Origin: JBJXHC01 sp046160825
GTDB lineage: Bacteria > Bacteroidota > Ignavibacteria > UBA10030 > UBA6906
Assembly: GCA_046160825.1 (NCBI GenBank)
Contig: JBJXHC010000009.1
Coordinates: 1 to 64,000, forward strand
Length of the DNA stretch: 64,000 nucleotides
Direction: 5' to 3'
Position 1 is the stretch's first letter. Each line of letters begins with the position of its first letter. The notes under the pieces were generated by a model. The model was not told the origin of the DNA. It did no database searches and was given only the letters and a program-made list of their open reading frames with translations. Positions 19,417-29,926 of the stretch are shown here, piece by piece. The translations under genes and the position numbers were made by a program.

Positions 19417-19901
19417 TGGGGAAGGTGATAGGGCGTGTTGCTCTTGAGAATGCGCGTCGCCGTTGGCGCCGGGGAAAGAAGAAGGTGGTATTCACGAATG
19501 GGACATTCGATATTCTCCATAGGGGTCATGTCGAGTATCTTGCCAAAGCTCGCTCTCTCGGAGACATCCTGGTCGTCGGGTTGAATACCGATGCTTCTAT
19601 TCGACGCATAAAAGGTCCGCGACGACCGATCAATAGCAATAAAGACCGCGCGACCGTTCTTGCAGCGCTCGCAGCCGTTGATTACATTTGCTTCTTTGGT
19701 GAGGAAACACCTGAGCGTCTCATTCGGCAGGTGGTACCTGATGTTCTTGTCAAAGGTGCGGACTGGAAGATCGCTGCCATTGTGGGAAAAGAAATCGTTG
19801 AGCAACACGGAGGGAGCGTCAAGACAATCAGGCTCACTCCGGGGCGATCGACCTCCAACATTATTCGCCGTGTTCTTGATGCCTACACCGCGCGACGCTG
19901 A
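19416..19901 (+). CDS. rfaE2: D-beta-D-heptose 1-phosphate adenylyltransferase (HldE domain II)
   Basis: A 161-residue nucleotidyltransferase that makes ADP-heptose after the kinase step. FTNGTFDILHRGHVEYL contains the HxGH nucleotide-binding motif, and GRSTSNIIRRV near the C-terminus matches the ISSTxI-like motif of the family. ATG 19416 overlaps the kinase stop. The frame is open further upstream, but that part lies inside rfaE1. Confidence 0.93.
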   Translation: MGKVIGRVALENARRRWRRGKKKVVFTNGTFDILHRGHVEYLAKARSLGDILVVGLNTDASIRRIKGPRRPINSNKDRATVLAALAAVDYICFFGEETPERLIRQVVPDVLVKGADWKIAAIVGKEIVEQHGGSVKTIRLTPGRSTSNIIRRVLDAYTARR

Positions 19902-19931
19902 GTTGTTCCGATGATACGAAGAGGTTGAGTG

Positions 19932-22900
19932 GTGAAGAAGTTTTTCAAGATAGTCCTCTATACCGTCCTTGGCACTCTTGCGCTTATTCTCCTCGCCGCC
20001 GGAATTACACAAACGCAATTCTTCCGTGATCGGCTCCGTTCGGCTGCCCTGTCATCACTCGACTCTCTCCTCATCGCAGAGGTTGAACTTGGTGAACTTA
20101 CCGGGAATCTGGTGACAGGTTTCTCCGTTAACCATCTCTCAATTATTGTGGAGAATGATACGCTGGTGGTTGCCGACCGCCTGGATCTCAGGTACGATCT
20201 GTTCGGAATCCCCGGAAACCATCTCTCGGTGGAAACGGCGACACTTGTTCGTCCGAGGATTTCGCTGGTTCGTGGTATGGATGGTGTGTGGAACTTCACG
20301 CGGATGATCCGCCCGTCGGCAGAGGATACCTCAACCACTGGACCGTTTGCATGGTTTATCGATATCGGTACCTTCAGTATTGAGAATGGAACCCTTTCGC
20401 TGATTGACTCCGCTACACTGGCAGAACCTGATCATGTCGAACCAGATGGATACAGCGTAGAGTATCACCGGTTTAATGTGCAACAGTTGGCCTTGCAAGC
20501 ATCGGTCCTTCTGGAGCCTGGCCTCAAGAGGGCGACGATTGATCGCATGTCGTTCGCTGCCGATGAACCAGCCATCGGTCTCGAGGGCCTCAGCGGTACA
20601 TTCACGTTGACCCCGGACTCAACAACAGTAACGGACCTCGCGATAAAAACATCGCGGTCAAATCTCCGCCTCAGCATCTCCGTTGCGGACTTCGACGTAC
20701 TTGAGGGCGTCAGCTTTCCGGCCCTACGACACAACTCCGTTGCGTTGAAGCTCATCAGTACCCAAATCGATCTGAATGAACTTGACCGGTTTATTCCCGA
20801 ACTGGGCTTCCTCAATGGTGTTGTTGCCATTCATCTGGAGACGTCGGGAGAGTTGGAAGAGCTTACGCTCGACAGGTTGGACGTCCGCACCGGGAATTCC
20901 ATCCTCTATATCACAGGCGAAGTGTTCAACCTCCATCAACCGGAAGACTTACTTTTGAATGTTCACTTTACCGGGAGCAAGATCGTTCCTTCGGATGCAC
21001 AGAACCTCCTTCCGACGATCACTCTTCCCGATCTTGATGCACTGGGCACGGTGTTGCTCAACCTCGACTTTGAGGGAACTCCTCTGGACTTCAAGACGAA
21101 GTTCTTTGCGAGAACCGATGCAGGCAACGTCGGTTCTGATGTTGCCCTAAAGATCGGTGGCGTCTCCGGGTTGGCGTATTCGGGAGTTGTTCGATTGCAG
21201 AATGTGAATCCCGGCAAGGTATTCGGATCGCCGTCGTTGAACGGCAATCTGAACGTCTCGATTCAAGCAAACGGAGAAGGGGTTGACCTCGAAACCCTTG
21301 CCTCCCGTTTCGAGATCCAAATCGATTCTTCCGAGTTTCTGAATCAGCCGGTTACAGCAACTACTTTTTCATTCGATGCGGTGAACGGCGGCATTGCGGG
21401 TTCGATGGACATACGTCTGGGCACCATGCACTCGAAACTCTCGGCGCAGTTTACGGACATTGAGCAACAGAATTCTGCATTTCGTATCCAGGGAAATATT
21501 GCATCACTGAACATTGCCGACCTCGTGCGCGATTCGGCTCACACCAGTGACCTGACGATGGATGTGGTTGCGGAGGGAACCGGACTTTCCTGGGATCAAC
21601 TCTCCGGAGAATTCAATCTGGATATTGTTTCCTCAAGCTATGCGGACTACCGCATCGAGTCGAGCAACTTGCGTATTCTGTTGGATCAACAGATGCCGGA
21701 CAAGCGCCTCTTCAAGGTCCAGTCCAACATCGCAGATTTCACTCTCAGCGGACAATTCGACATTGAGTACCTGACGTCGCTCATCGGCTTTGAATTGCAA
21801 AACATCCAACTTGCGATCGGTGAGAAGTTCACTGCGCTTGATACTACCATCGCTGCCGACATCGACCGAACTGCCTTGACCGTACACGCTCAGACCCTGG
21901 CCGCGCAGAATAAGAAGCTTGACATGTCGTACATGCTTCAACTCAAAAATCTGGAGCCGGTATCCCGTATTGCAAGTGACAGAATATTTAATGGAACGGG
22001 AACTCTGCGCGGTTCGGTGCTCGGAGACTACAAGAACCTGTCTCTTGACGGTCGCCTGATGATTCAGGATTTTTTTTACGGGAACGCGGATTCCGGCCTC
22101 TTGATAGAAGACGGGGAGATCTCGTTTCAGATTACCGATCTCAAGCCTGTTGCACCGCTGAAGGGACTTGAAGTGTGGATCCTTTCTGAAGCTGCGAAGA
22201 TGCATCTGAACCGGACACGTATGGATAGTCTCGAACTCACGTTCAAGTACACACAGGAGTATTCCAGCTACGGGGCTCGAACGAAGCTGGATGAAGACCT
22301 CCGGCTCGGTGTACAAGGCATAGCAAGCATCAGTTCAGACCAGGTTGTGTTTACGCTGAATACTCTCGGCCTGACATACAAGGACTACGCATGGAAAGCA
22401 CAGGGTGGAGCCTCGGTCGGGTTTAGCAATCGAGGCATCAGCGTGAAAGACCTGACCATCGAACGTGATACTCAAATCATCCAGGTTTCCGGATCGATTG
22501 GAAACAATGGATTGTTGAGCGCATCGGTTGACGCGAAGAACCTCGATCTGTCCGGGCTGAAATACTTCTTGAGTCCGGGCGAAGGAGCGAACAGCACAGA
22601 TCCATTCTCAGGTGTGGCGCATTGCAATCTCACCGCCGGAGGAACTCTGGCTCATCCGGAGTATGAGGCAACTGTGCGGGCGGAGAGGTTTGCTTTTCGC
22701 TCGATCCCGTTTGGAGAGATCCGTGGGAGTTTCGGCTATAAGTCCGGTGGACTGCGCGTCCAAATGGACGTGAATGAATGGGCTGACAGAACATCGGCAC
22801 CTGAACTTGTTGTTCGCGGTCTGATACCGATGGATTTGTCGATGGCCCGCGACTCGTCCGCACCCGTGCTTCCGCCAATGGATCTTCACATCACATCCAC

Positions 22901-24473
22901 GGGCGTACAAATGGGTATTCTTGATCCAATCCTTCCTACCTTCAGCCAACTGTCGGGGCGCCTCACGTGCGATGTGAAACTTGAGGGGTCGCTTGATGAT
23001 CCGACGACAAGTGGATCAATTCGCATTGATAGCTGTATGTTCGAGTTTGTCCCCAATAATATCTGGTACATGTTCGAGGGAGAATTCAAGCCCTCCGGAG
23101 AGCGTATCGAAGTATTGCGCGCCGTTGTGCGCAATGTTTCGGGTGACCGGAGACTCGGACGGAATGGTGAGATCAATATTTCCGGAGACTTTGGTCTGCG
23201 TGAATTCAAACCCACGAATTTTGATCTGACCGCCGTTGGCCAGTTACTTGTTGTGAAGGAAACCACGCGCAAATCCTCGCTCTCGATCTACGGTGATTTG
23301 TTCATAGAAACCAATTCTTCCGGTCTTAATTTCAGCGGAACACTTGACCGGTCGCTTCTCAAAGGATATGTCCTCGTGCGGAACTCGAGCCTTGTCTTCC
23401 CACCGACGGAAAGTTCGAATGCAAAAACATCGGGGCAGGTTGTCCCGGTATTTCTTATAGATGACACGAGTACGGTGGTTGTACGGGAGGACGACCGTTC
23501 GGCAGTGGCACTGTATTTCAGTTCGGCTTCCCGGTTAAACGAAGAGCGCGCAACAGTTGTCGTGGAGGAAGGGAAGTCCTTTCTCGACGGGCTACGGTAT
23601 GATCTGGAGATCGAGTCACGGGGAAGTAACACCGAGATACGGATGATCTTCAATCCCACAACGGGCGAGGAACTGGTCGCGAACCTTGAGGGCCGGTTCC
23701 GCATTCTTGAGGATGGCACCCAGTGGATTGGTGTGGTAACGGTTGATCGTGCATACTATAATTTCACAAAGCGATTCGACGCGGAAGGGACGCTCAGGTT
23801 CACCGGCAACTTCCTGAATCCCGAGCTTGACATTACGGCGCGGTACAGAGGAACTCGTACACTCTCGGACTCTCTCGGCAGCCGCACCGAGCCCATCGTG
23901 GTGATACTGGAAATTTCCGGTACGCGTTTCGAGCCGTCGCTTGAGATCTCAATGACTATTGACGGTCAGGACTACTACAGCTACACGGGACCAAAGTCCT
24001 CCGACGTGAATTCTGACGCCATTCAGTTTCTTATTACAGGCAGTTTTCCGTTGACCGAATCGCAGAAGAACGACATCGCTTCCGATATCCGTAGTACGGT
24101 GGGTTCATCGCTTGTCACCGGAGCGACGTCGTTGCTTTCCAGTACCCTGTCGGAATTTTTGCGGCGGGAGACGGGTTTCATCACGTCAATCGAACTCGGC
24201 TATGGTGCAGAGGGAAACATCGGTGAGTCCGCCGATATTCGTATCAGTGGTGTGGTAGGAGACGGCTTATGGAGAATTGGCGGGAAAGTCCTGAACGACC
24301 CGTTCAATAATGCCAACGTCAGTCTCATCTATTCTCTTGGGGATATCTTCCGCAAGCCGTCGCTCAGGAATCTCATGTTTGAACTTGAGCGGCGCGTGGA
24401 AACCACCGTCGGTCAACTGGCCGACAGGAAGGAGATCAACTCCGCCCGACTCTTCTACCGTTTTTCATTTTAG
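19932..24473 (+). CDS. tamB: TamB-like translocation/assembly protein (AsmA family)
   Basis: A protein of about 1513 residues spanning the periplasm. There is one N-terminal membrane segment (about residues 5-27), an AsmA-like N-terminal region, then a very long series of beta strands expected to form a hydrophobic groove. The C-terminal TamB (DUF490) domain occupies roughly the last 400 residues and ends RLFYRFSF. In the family this protein helps move lipids or assemble outer-membrane proteins. GTG 19932 lies seven bases after a GAGG, and GTG 19929 is just ahead of it. The LPS and envelope genes around it fit an envelope role. No TamA/Omp85 gene is directly adjacent. Confidence 0.9.
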   Translation: MKKFFKIVLYTVLGTLALILLAAGITQTQFFRDRLRSAALSSLDSLLIAEVELGELTGNLVTGFSVNHLSIIVENDTLVVADRLDLRYDLFGIPGNHLSVETATLVRPRISLVRGMDGVWNFTRMIRPSAEDTSTTGPFAWFIDIGTFSIENGTLSLIDSATLAEPDHVEPDGYSVEYHRFNVQQLALQASVLLEPGLKRATIDRMSFAADEPAIGLEGLSGTFTLTPDSTTVTDLAIKTSRSNLRLSISVADFDVLEGVSFPALRHNSVALKLISTQIDLNELDRFIPELGFLNGVVAIHLETSGELEELTLDRLDVRTGNSILYITGEVFNLHQPEDLLLNVHFTGSKIVPSDAQNLLPTITLPDLDALGTVLLNLDFEGTPLDFKTKFFARTDAGNVGSDVALKIGGVSGLAYSGVVRLQNVNPGKVFGSPSLNGNLNVSIQANGEGVDLETLASRFEIQIDSSEFLNQPVTATTFSFDAVNGGIAGSMDIRLGTMHSKLSAQFTDIEQQNSAFRIQGNIASLNIADLVRDSAHTSDLTMDVVAEGTGLSWDQLSGEFNLDIVSSSYADYRIESSNLRILLDQQMPDKRLFKVQSNIADFTLSGQFDIEYLTSLIGFELQNIQLAIGEKFTALDTTIAADIDRTALTVHAQTLAAQNKKLDMSYMLQLKNLEPVSRIASDRIFNGTGTLRGSVLGDYKNLSLDGRLMIQDFFYGNADSGLLIEDGEISFQITDLKPVAPLKGLEVWILSEAAKMHLNRTRMDSLELTFKYTQEYSSYGARTKLDEDLRLGVQGIASISSDQVVFTLNTLGLTYKDYAWKAQGGASVGFSNRGISVKDLTIERDTQIIQVSGSIGNNGLLSASVDAKNLDLSGLKYFLSPGEGANSTDPFSGVAHCNLTAGGTLAHPEYEATVRAERFAFRSIPFGEIRGSFGYKSGGLRVQMDVNEWADRTSAPELVVRGLIPMDLSMARDSSAPVLPPMDLHITSTGVQMGILDPILPTFSQLSGRLTCDVKLEGSLDDPTTSGSIRIDSCMFEFVPNNIWYMFEGEFKPSGERIEVLRAVVRNVSGDRRLGRNGEINISGDFGLREFKPTNFDLTAVGQLLVVKETTRKSSLSIYGDLFIETNSSGLNFSGTLDRSLLKGYVLVRNSSLVFPPTESSNAKTSGQVVPVFLIDDTSTVVVREDDRSAVALYFSSASRLNEERATVVVEEGKSFLDGLRYDLEIESRGSNTEIRMIFNPTTGEELVANLEGRFRILEDGTQWIGVVTVDRAYYNFTKRFDAEGTLRFTGNFLNPELDITARYRGTRTLSDSLGSRTEPIVVILEISGTRFEPSLEISMTIDGQDYYSYTGPKSSDVNSDAIQFLITGSFPLTESQKNDIASDIRSTVGSSLVTGATSLLSSTLSEFLRRETGFITSIELGYGAEGNIGESADIRISGVVGDGLWRIGGKVLNDPFNNANVSLIYSLGDIFRKPSLRNLMFELERRVETTVGQLADRKEINSARLFYRFSF

Positions 24474-24535
24474 AACTTTCTGCAGGAGCTCCGGAGAGGG
24501 CACATCCTGCGTATTCAATTATTACGGAGACCGTC

Positions 24536-26689
24536 ATCGCATCAATAAAGAAAAAACTCCTTTCGTTTCTCTCGGAGCGTCCCGGAGATTCGTTTACTAC
24601 CAAGGAAATCACCAAGCGCCTGAAGCTGAACTCGCGCAAGGACTACCATCACCTCCTTGATCTCTTGCAAGCTCTTGCCGGTCAGGGCATACTTGTGCAG
24701 GATGACGTTGGCCAGTTCGCATACCGGAGCAAGGACGCCGAACGGAAGAAGCCGTCCAGCCGCAACAAAATGACCGGAAAGTTGATGATGACGCGCCGTG
24801 GGTTTGGATTCGTTCGCATCGAAGGAATGGAAGAAGATCTCTACATTTCACCGAAGCATCTCGGTACGGCGTTCCATGGTGATGTGGTGGAGGTTATTCC
24901 CTCCGCACGTTCTGTCGGCCATGGTCGCGATGGCGACAATCGCATCGAAGGAAAGGTCGTTGCCATTATCGAGCGGCAACCGCGGGTCATTGTCGGCACA
25001 TTGCAGCGTAAACGGAATGTTACGCTTGTTGTTCCTGATGACCAGCGCCTTCCGATGGATATCTATGTTGATGAGAAAAACCTCCACGGTGCCAAAGAAG
25101 GCGACAAGGTGATTGTCGAGATGGATGCGTGGGACGACCCTCTCGAATATCCCGAGGGGAAGGTGATTGAAATCCTGGGCAGATCCGGAGACGTACGCGT
25201 TGAAGTTCTCGGCGTGGCGCATGCACACGGCCTTCCGTTGAAATTCCCCGTCGAAGTGGAAAGGGAAGCGGCGGCAATGAAAGCTCCGCCGGATGGCGCT
25301 GCAGCCGGAGATCGCCTCGACTATCGCGGCAAGCTGTGCGTCACCATCGACCCCGTCGATGCCAAGGACTTTGATGACGCGGTTTCATTCGAGGTGTTGG
25401 AGAATGGCCTTCATCGTATCGGCGTTCACATCGCTGATGTGAGCCACTACGTCCGTGAGGGCACCGCACTCGACCGCGAAGCATTTGCGCGCGGCACAAG
25501 CGTCTACCTCGTCAACGAGGTCGTTCCCATGCTTCCTGAGCACCTCTCGAATGACCTCTGTAGTCTTAAGCCCGACTGCGACCGCTATACCTTCACGGTA
25601 TTGATGGATGTGAATGAAGACGGCAAGGTGGAAACTTATGACATTCGGAAGAGTATTATCCACAGTGCCCGGCGGTTTGCGTACGAAGAAGTTCAGGAGA
25701 TTATTGAGCGCGGCTCGGGTGAACATGCGGAAATGCTTCTCCCCCTTTATCGGATGACTCAAGTCCTTCTCAAGCGAAGGAGGAAGAACGGAAGTATTGA
25801 TTTCGATACAGGTGAGGCAAAATTCCGTTTTGATTCCGCCGGCCTCCCCACCGAGATCATAAAGAAGACGCGCATCGAAGCGCACCGTCTGATTGAGGAA
25901 TGCATGTTGCTGGCAAACAAGACCGTTGCCAAGCACATTGGGCAGGTAAAGAAAGAGGAACAGGCAAAGCCGTTCGTATATCGCGTTCACGATCGACCAG
26001 ATCCTGGAAGGCTTGCCGACCTGGCACATTTCGTAAAGCAGTTCGGGTACTCGCTTGATGTTCAGAATGACGTTTCGGCCCGTGCCCTGCAACGCTTGCT
26101 CGATAAAGTCCACGGCTCGGAGGTTGAAACGGTTATCAACGAAGTTGCACTCCGCTCCATGGCGAAGGCAGTGTATTCAGAAAAGAACATCGGTCACTTC
26201 GGACTGGCTTTCAAATACTACACCCATTTTACATCGCCGATCAGGAGGTACCCGGACCTCGTCGTTCATCGACTTTTGGAGGAATATGCAGGAAAGACCA
26301 GCCCGGAACGCCGGAAGGAGTTGGCACAACGGTTGCCGCTCATCTGTCGGCAATCCTCCGAACGGGAGCGTGTCGCAGTCGAGGCCGAGCGCGATTCGGT
26401 TAAAGTGATGCAGGTGGAGTACATGAAGCGCCACATCGGGGATGTGTTCGACGGGGTGATTGGCGGCGTCACCAATTTCGGGCTCTTTGTGGAGATCAAC
26501 GACCTGTTGGTTGAAGGGATGATACGGGTCCGCGACCTCGCCGACGATTACTACCTTTACGACGAAAAACACTATTCACTCCGCGGCAGGAGCAGTGGTC
26601 GGGTGTTCAGGCTCGGGGATAAAATCCGCGTTCGAGTTGCTTCGGTGAATCCCGAGGAACGGGAGATCAATTTTGAATTGGCCCCATGA
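24536..26689 (+). CDS. rnr: Ribonuclease R
   Basis: A processive 3'-5' exoribonuclease of about 717 residues. The order is a winged-helix N-terminus (about 1-60), two cold-shock OB domains (about 75-210), the RNB catalytic domain with DPVDAKDFDDAV (metal-binding aspartates), and a C-terminal S1 domain (VIGGVTNFGLFVEINDLLVEGM). The start is the problem: no ATG, GTG or TTG exists in frame before TTG 24665, which would cut off the conserved winged helix. The frame is open back into the end of tamB. ACGGAGA at 24524-24530 points to ATC 24536, with ATA 24545 and ATT 24518/24521 as alternatives. The coordinate given is the best guess. Confidence 0.88.
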   Translation: MASIKKKLLSFLSERPGDSFTTKEITKRLKLNSRKDYHHLLDLLQALAGQGILVQDDVGQFAYRSKDAERKKPSSRNKMTGKLMMTRRGFGFVRIEGMEEDLYISPKHLGTAFHGDVVEVIPSARSVGHGRDGDNRIEGKVVAIIERQPRVIVGTLQRKRNVTLVVPDDQRLPMDIYVDEKNLHGAKEGDKVIVEMDAWDDPLEYPEGKVIEILGRSGDVRVEVLGVAHAHGLPLKFPVEVEREAAAMKAPPDGAAAGDRLDYRGKLCVTIDPVDAKDFDDAVSFEVLENGLHRIGVHIADVSHYVREGTALDREAFARGTSVYLVNEVVPMLPEHLSNDLCSLKPDCDRYTFTVLMDVNEDGKVETYDIRKSIIHSARRFAYEEVQEIIERGSGEHAEMLLPLYRMTQVLLKRRRKNGSIDFDTGEAKFRFDSAGLPTEIIKKTRIEAHRLIEECMLLANKTVAKHIGQVKKEEQAKPFVYRVHDRPDPGRLADLAHFVKQFGYSLDVQNDVSARALQRLLDKVHGSEVETVINEVALRSMAKAVYSEKNIGHFGLAFKYYTHFTSPIRRYPDLVVHRLLEEYAGKTSPERRKELAQRLPLICRQSSERERVAVEAERDSVKVMQVEYMKRHIGDVFDGVIGGVTNFGLFVEINDLLVEGMIRVRDLADDYYLYDEKHYSLRGRSSGRVFRLGDKIRVRVASVNPEEREINFELAP

Positions 26690-26789
26690 TTTCATGGAAC
26701 TCCATGTCTTCGTCATTCATTGCATTTCGCGGGTGAGTTTCTTATGATATTCTGTAAACCAAAGCTGTCCTTCAATGGGTGAGGCGATC

Positions 26790-29700
26790 ATGAACGTCAG
26801 GGGTCTGTTCCTTTTTGTGCTGTTGGCGCTGCTTCCTATCGCGGCTTCCAGTCAGGACGGTTTGTTTGGCAAGAACAAGGTGCAGTACAAGAAGTTTAAC
26901 TGGTCGTTTATACAGTCCGACCATTTTGACGTCTATTTCAGTGATGGGGGCGAATATCTGGCGGAGTTCACTGCTGTTGCCTCCGAATCCGCCTATACAT
27001 CCATCAGCAAGTCCTTCCGGTACCATATTGTCAACCGCATCCCCATCGTTGTCTATAATTCACACAACGACTTCCAGCAAACGAATGTCATCGGTGAATA
27101 TCTGGAGGAAGGCATCGGTGGCGTTACCGAATTATTCAAGAACAGGGTGGTTATTCCGTTTGAAGGAGACTACAAAAAATTCCGCCATGTGATCCACCAC
27201 GAACTGGTACACGCGATCATCAATGACATGTTCTACGGCGGTTCCATCCAATCCATCATCTCCAACAATATTACCCTGCAACTGCCGTTGTGGTTCAATG
27301 AAGGATTGGCGGAGTATGAGGCATTGAAGTGGGACACGAACTCGGATATGTTCCTGCGCGATGCAACGGTACACGAGAACCTTCCCGAAATTACCCGCTT
27401 GAATGGATACTTTGCCTACCGCGGCGGTCAATCCGTCTGGTGGTACATCTCCCGCAAGTATGGTGAACAAAAAATCGGCGAGATCCTCAATCGCATCAAG
27501 AGCACACGCAGCGTCGAAGCCGGATTTCGCGGCGCCATTGGCATCGGGCTGGAGGAATTGACCGAACGGTGGCAGAAGGACCAGAAGGTGATGTACTGGC
27601 CCGACATCGCCAAACGTGAAGAACCGCCGGACTATGCGCGACGTTTGACCGATCACCGCAAGGACGGAGGATTCTACAATACGAGTCCGGCAATATCTCC
27701 GCAGGGAGACCGCGTTGCATTTATTTCCAATCGTAACGATTTCTTCGATGTATTCCTGATGAGTTCGACCGATGGACGGATCCTCGACAAAGTGGTTGAC
27801 GGACAGCAGACCCCGGACTTCGAAGAACTTCACCTTCTTACTCCCGGCATCAGTTGGTCGCCCGAGGGAGATCGCATTGCACTTGCCACCAAGGCAGGAG
27901 CGGAAGATGCCATTGTGTTGATCGGCGTGGAAGACGGTGAGATGGAAAAACTCTCCTTTGGACTGGATGGGATATTCTCCGTCGAGTGGTCGCCGCTTGG
28001 CAACAAAATCGCGTTCGTCGGCAATACCGCACACCAGTCGGATATATATGTCTATGATTTTGATAGTCGCCAGGTGCTTAATCTGACGAACGATATCTTC
28101 AGCGATGCAGATCCGGTCTGGTCTCCCGATGGAAAGTTGATCTACTTCTCCTCTGATCGCAAGGCCAACCTGAAGGATGTTGGTCAAGTGATTCATGATT
28201 TGAACTACAGTGAAGCGGATATCTACAGCCTTGATATCGCGTCACGTCAGATCGTCCGGATTACGGAATGGCCCGAAAGTGACGAGACTTCCCCGGTGGT
28301 TTCCGCGGACGGGAAGAAGCTCTTGTTTGTCTCGGATCGTAACGGGATCAATAACATCCATGAATGGAATCTCGAATCCGGCACATCACGCCCAATCACC
28401 AATTCCTTGAGTGGAGTCTATCAGCTTTCGTTGTCCCGTGACGGTAGCAAGCTTGTCTTCTCGTCGCTTCACAACTCCGGATTCGATCTCTTTCTCCTCC
28501 GGAGTCCCTTTGAGCGCGATGTGAAACTTGCCGATCTTGAGCCGACAGAGTTCTTCAAGGGGCGCGTAAAGAGTGAAGTAGTCGCGGATTCTGTCGTCGC
28601 AGCAGCTTCAGCGGAGCCCGTTGACTCCTCAGGACTGTACGGCGAAAACGTGCAGATCGATTTTGGGGGACTTGCTGAGGATGTTACATCCGTTGAAAGT
28701 GTACCGAATGACTCAACCATAGCAAGGCTCCCTCGTATCGCCGGCAACCTGAATGACGAGGGGGAGTTCAAAGTCGGCAAATACAAGCTGAACTTCTCTC
28801 CCGACATTATCTATGGCAATGCCGGCTACGATACATTCTACGGTGTAACGGGTTCGACCATCATGGCATTCAGTGATCTGCTCGGCGATCACCAGATAAT
28901 TTTCGCCACGAACCTGTTGCTTGATCTCAAGAACAGTGACTACGGCTTGCAGTATTTCTATCTCCCGGAGCGTATCGACTATGGATTTTCCGGTTTCCAC
29001 AGCGCTCGATTTGTGATCATTGACGATCCATACGGAGGCAGCCTCTACCGTTTCAGGACCTACGGTTTCAACCTCGGCGCGTCGTATCCGTTCGACCGGT
29101 TTGACCGCGTCGATTTCGGGCTGAGTTGGTTCAACGTGTCGAAAGAGAATCTCGATGAGCCGGCTGACGCGATCCAAAAGCGGACAGTGCTTCTTGGCTC
29201 TCTCGGCTACACACACGATACCGTGTTGTGGGGTTTTACTGCTCCAGTGAATGGCTCCCGCTATGCATTCAATCTCTACGGCACACCCCGGCTTGGCGCC
29301 AATGGGTTGAGCTTCTTCAATGTGACAGGTGACTACCGAACGTATCTTCGTCTCGGCAGAAACTACACTATTGCACTGCGCATGGCAGGCGGCGGGAGTT
29401 TCGGTAATAACCCGCAGAAGTTCATCATCGGCGGGGTTGACAATTGGATCAACAGGACGTTTGAAGGTGGCTATGTGCCGCTTGAGAACGCCGAAGATTA
29501 TCTCTTCCTTCAAACTGGCCTGCCGTTACGGGGATACAATTACAACGCGGCGATCGGTTCACGGTATGGGATGTTCAATTTTGAATTCCGTTATCCCTTG
29601 TTTGCGTTTCTCCAGGCGGGCCCGCTTCCCATCGGGCTACAGAGTATTGCCGGCGCAATGTTCTTTGATATGGGAGGAGCATGGAACAAAGAACGGGACT

Positions 29701-29882
29701 TCGTTGCGTTCACACGCGATGCCGACGGAAAAGTTGTTGCGCGTGATCTGCTGATGGGTATGGGAACAGGTGCGCGCATCTATATGCTCTGGTTCCTCGT
29801 CCGTCTCGACATTGGCTGGGCATGGAATGTCAAGGGATTTTCGGAGCCGAAATATTATTTCTCTCTCGGATCGGATTTCTAG
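26790..29882 (+). CDS. Metallopeptidase - WD40-like propeller - Omp85-like barrel fusion
   Basis: A 1030-residue exported protein. Residues 1-22 are a signal peptide. At 35-270 is a peptidase-MA-like zinc domain with HELVH at 137-141 and third ligand Glu171 in FNEGLAEYE. At about 290-560 is a TolB/PD40-type beta-propeller with repeats such as SPDGKLIYFSSDR and SADGKKLLFVSDR. From about 660 a beta-barrel follows, containing LRGY and the FNFEFRYPL strand typical of Omp85/surface-antigen proteins, and the protein ends in phenylalanine (FSLGSDF). It is probably an outer-membrane protein with a periplasmic peptidase and propeller. ATG 26790 is preferred over 26775 because a GAGG lies seven bases upstream. 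Confidence 0.85.
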   Translation: MNVRGLFLFVLLALLPIAASSQDGLFGKNKVQYKKFNWSFIQSDHFDVYFSDGGEYLAEFTAVASESAYTSISKSFRYHIVNRIPIVVYNSHNDFQQTNVIGEYLEEGIGGVTELFKNRVVIPFEGDYKKFRHVIHHELVHAIINDMFYGGSIQSIISNNITLQLPLWFNEGLAEYEALKWDTNSDMFLRDATVHENLPEITRLNGYFAYRGGQSVWWYISRKYGEQKIGEILNRIKSTRSVEAGFRGAIGIGLEELTERWQKDQKVMYWPDIAKREEPPDYARRLTDHRKDGGFYNTSPAISPQGDRVAFISNRNDFFDVFLMSSTDGRILDKVVDGQQTPDFEELHLLTPGISWSPEGDRIALATKAGAEDAIVLIGVEDGEMEKLSFGLDGIFSVEWSPLGNKIAFVGNTAHQSDIYVYDFDSRQVLNLTNDIFSDADPVWSPDGKLIYFSSDRKANLKDVGQVIHDLNYSEADIYSLDIASRQIVRITEWPESDETSPVVSADGKKLLFVSDRNGINNIHEWNLESGTSRPITNSLSGVYQLSLSRDGSKLVFSSLHNSGFDLFLLRSPFERDVKLADLEPTEFFKGRVKSEVVADSVVAAASAEPVDSSGLYGENVQIDFGGLAEDVTSVESVPNDSTIARLPRIAGNLNDEGEFKVGKYKLNFSPDIIYGNAGYDTFYGVTGSTIMAFSDLLGDHQIIFATNLLLDLKNSDYGLQYFYLPERIDYGFSGFHSARFVIIDDPYGGSLYRFRTYGFNLGASYPFDRFDRVDFGLSWFNVSKENLDEPADAIQKRTVLLGSLGYTHDTVLWGFTAPVNGSRYAFNLYGTPRLGANGLSFFNVTGDYRTYLRLGRNYTIALRMAGGGSFGNNPQKFIIGGVDNWINRTFEGGYVPLENAEDYLFLQTGLPLRGYNYNAAIGSRYGMFNFEFRYPLFAFLQAGPLPIGLQSIAGAMFFDMGGAWNKERDFVAFTRDADGKVVARDLLMGMGTGARIYMLWFLVRLDIGWAWNVKGFSEPKYYFSLGSDF

Positions 29883-29926
29883 AGCAGGGACACTGCGGAG
29901 GCGCTTGGATATGGCATGATGGTGAA

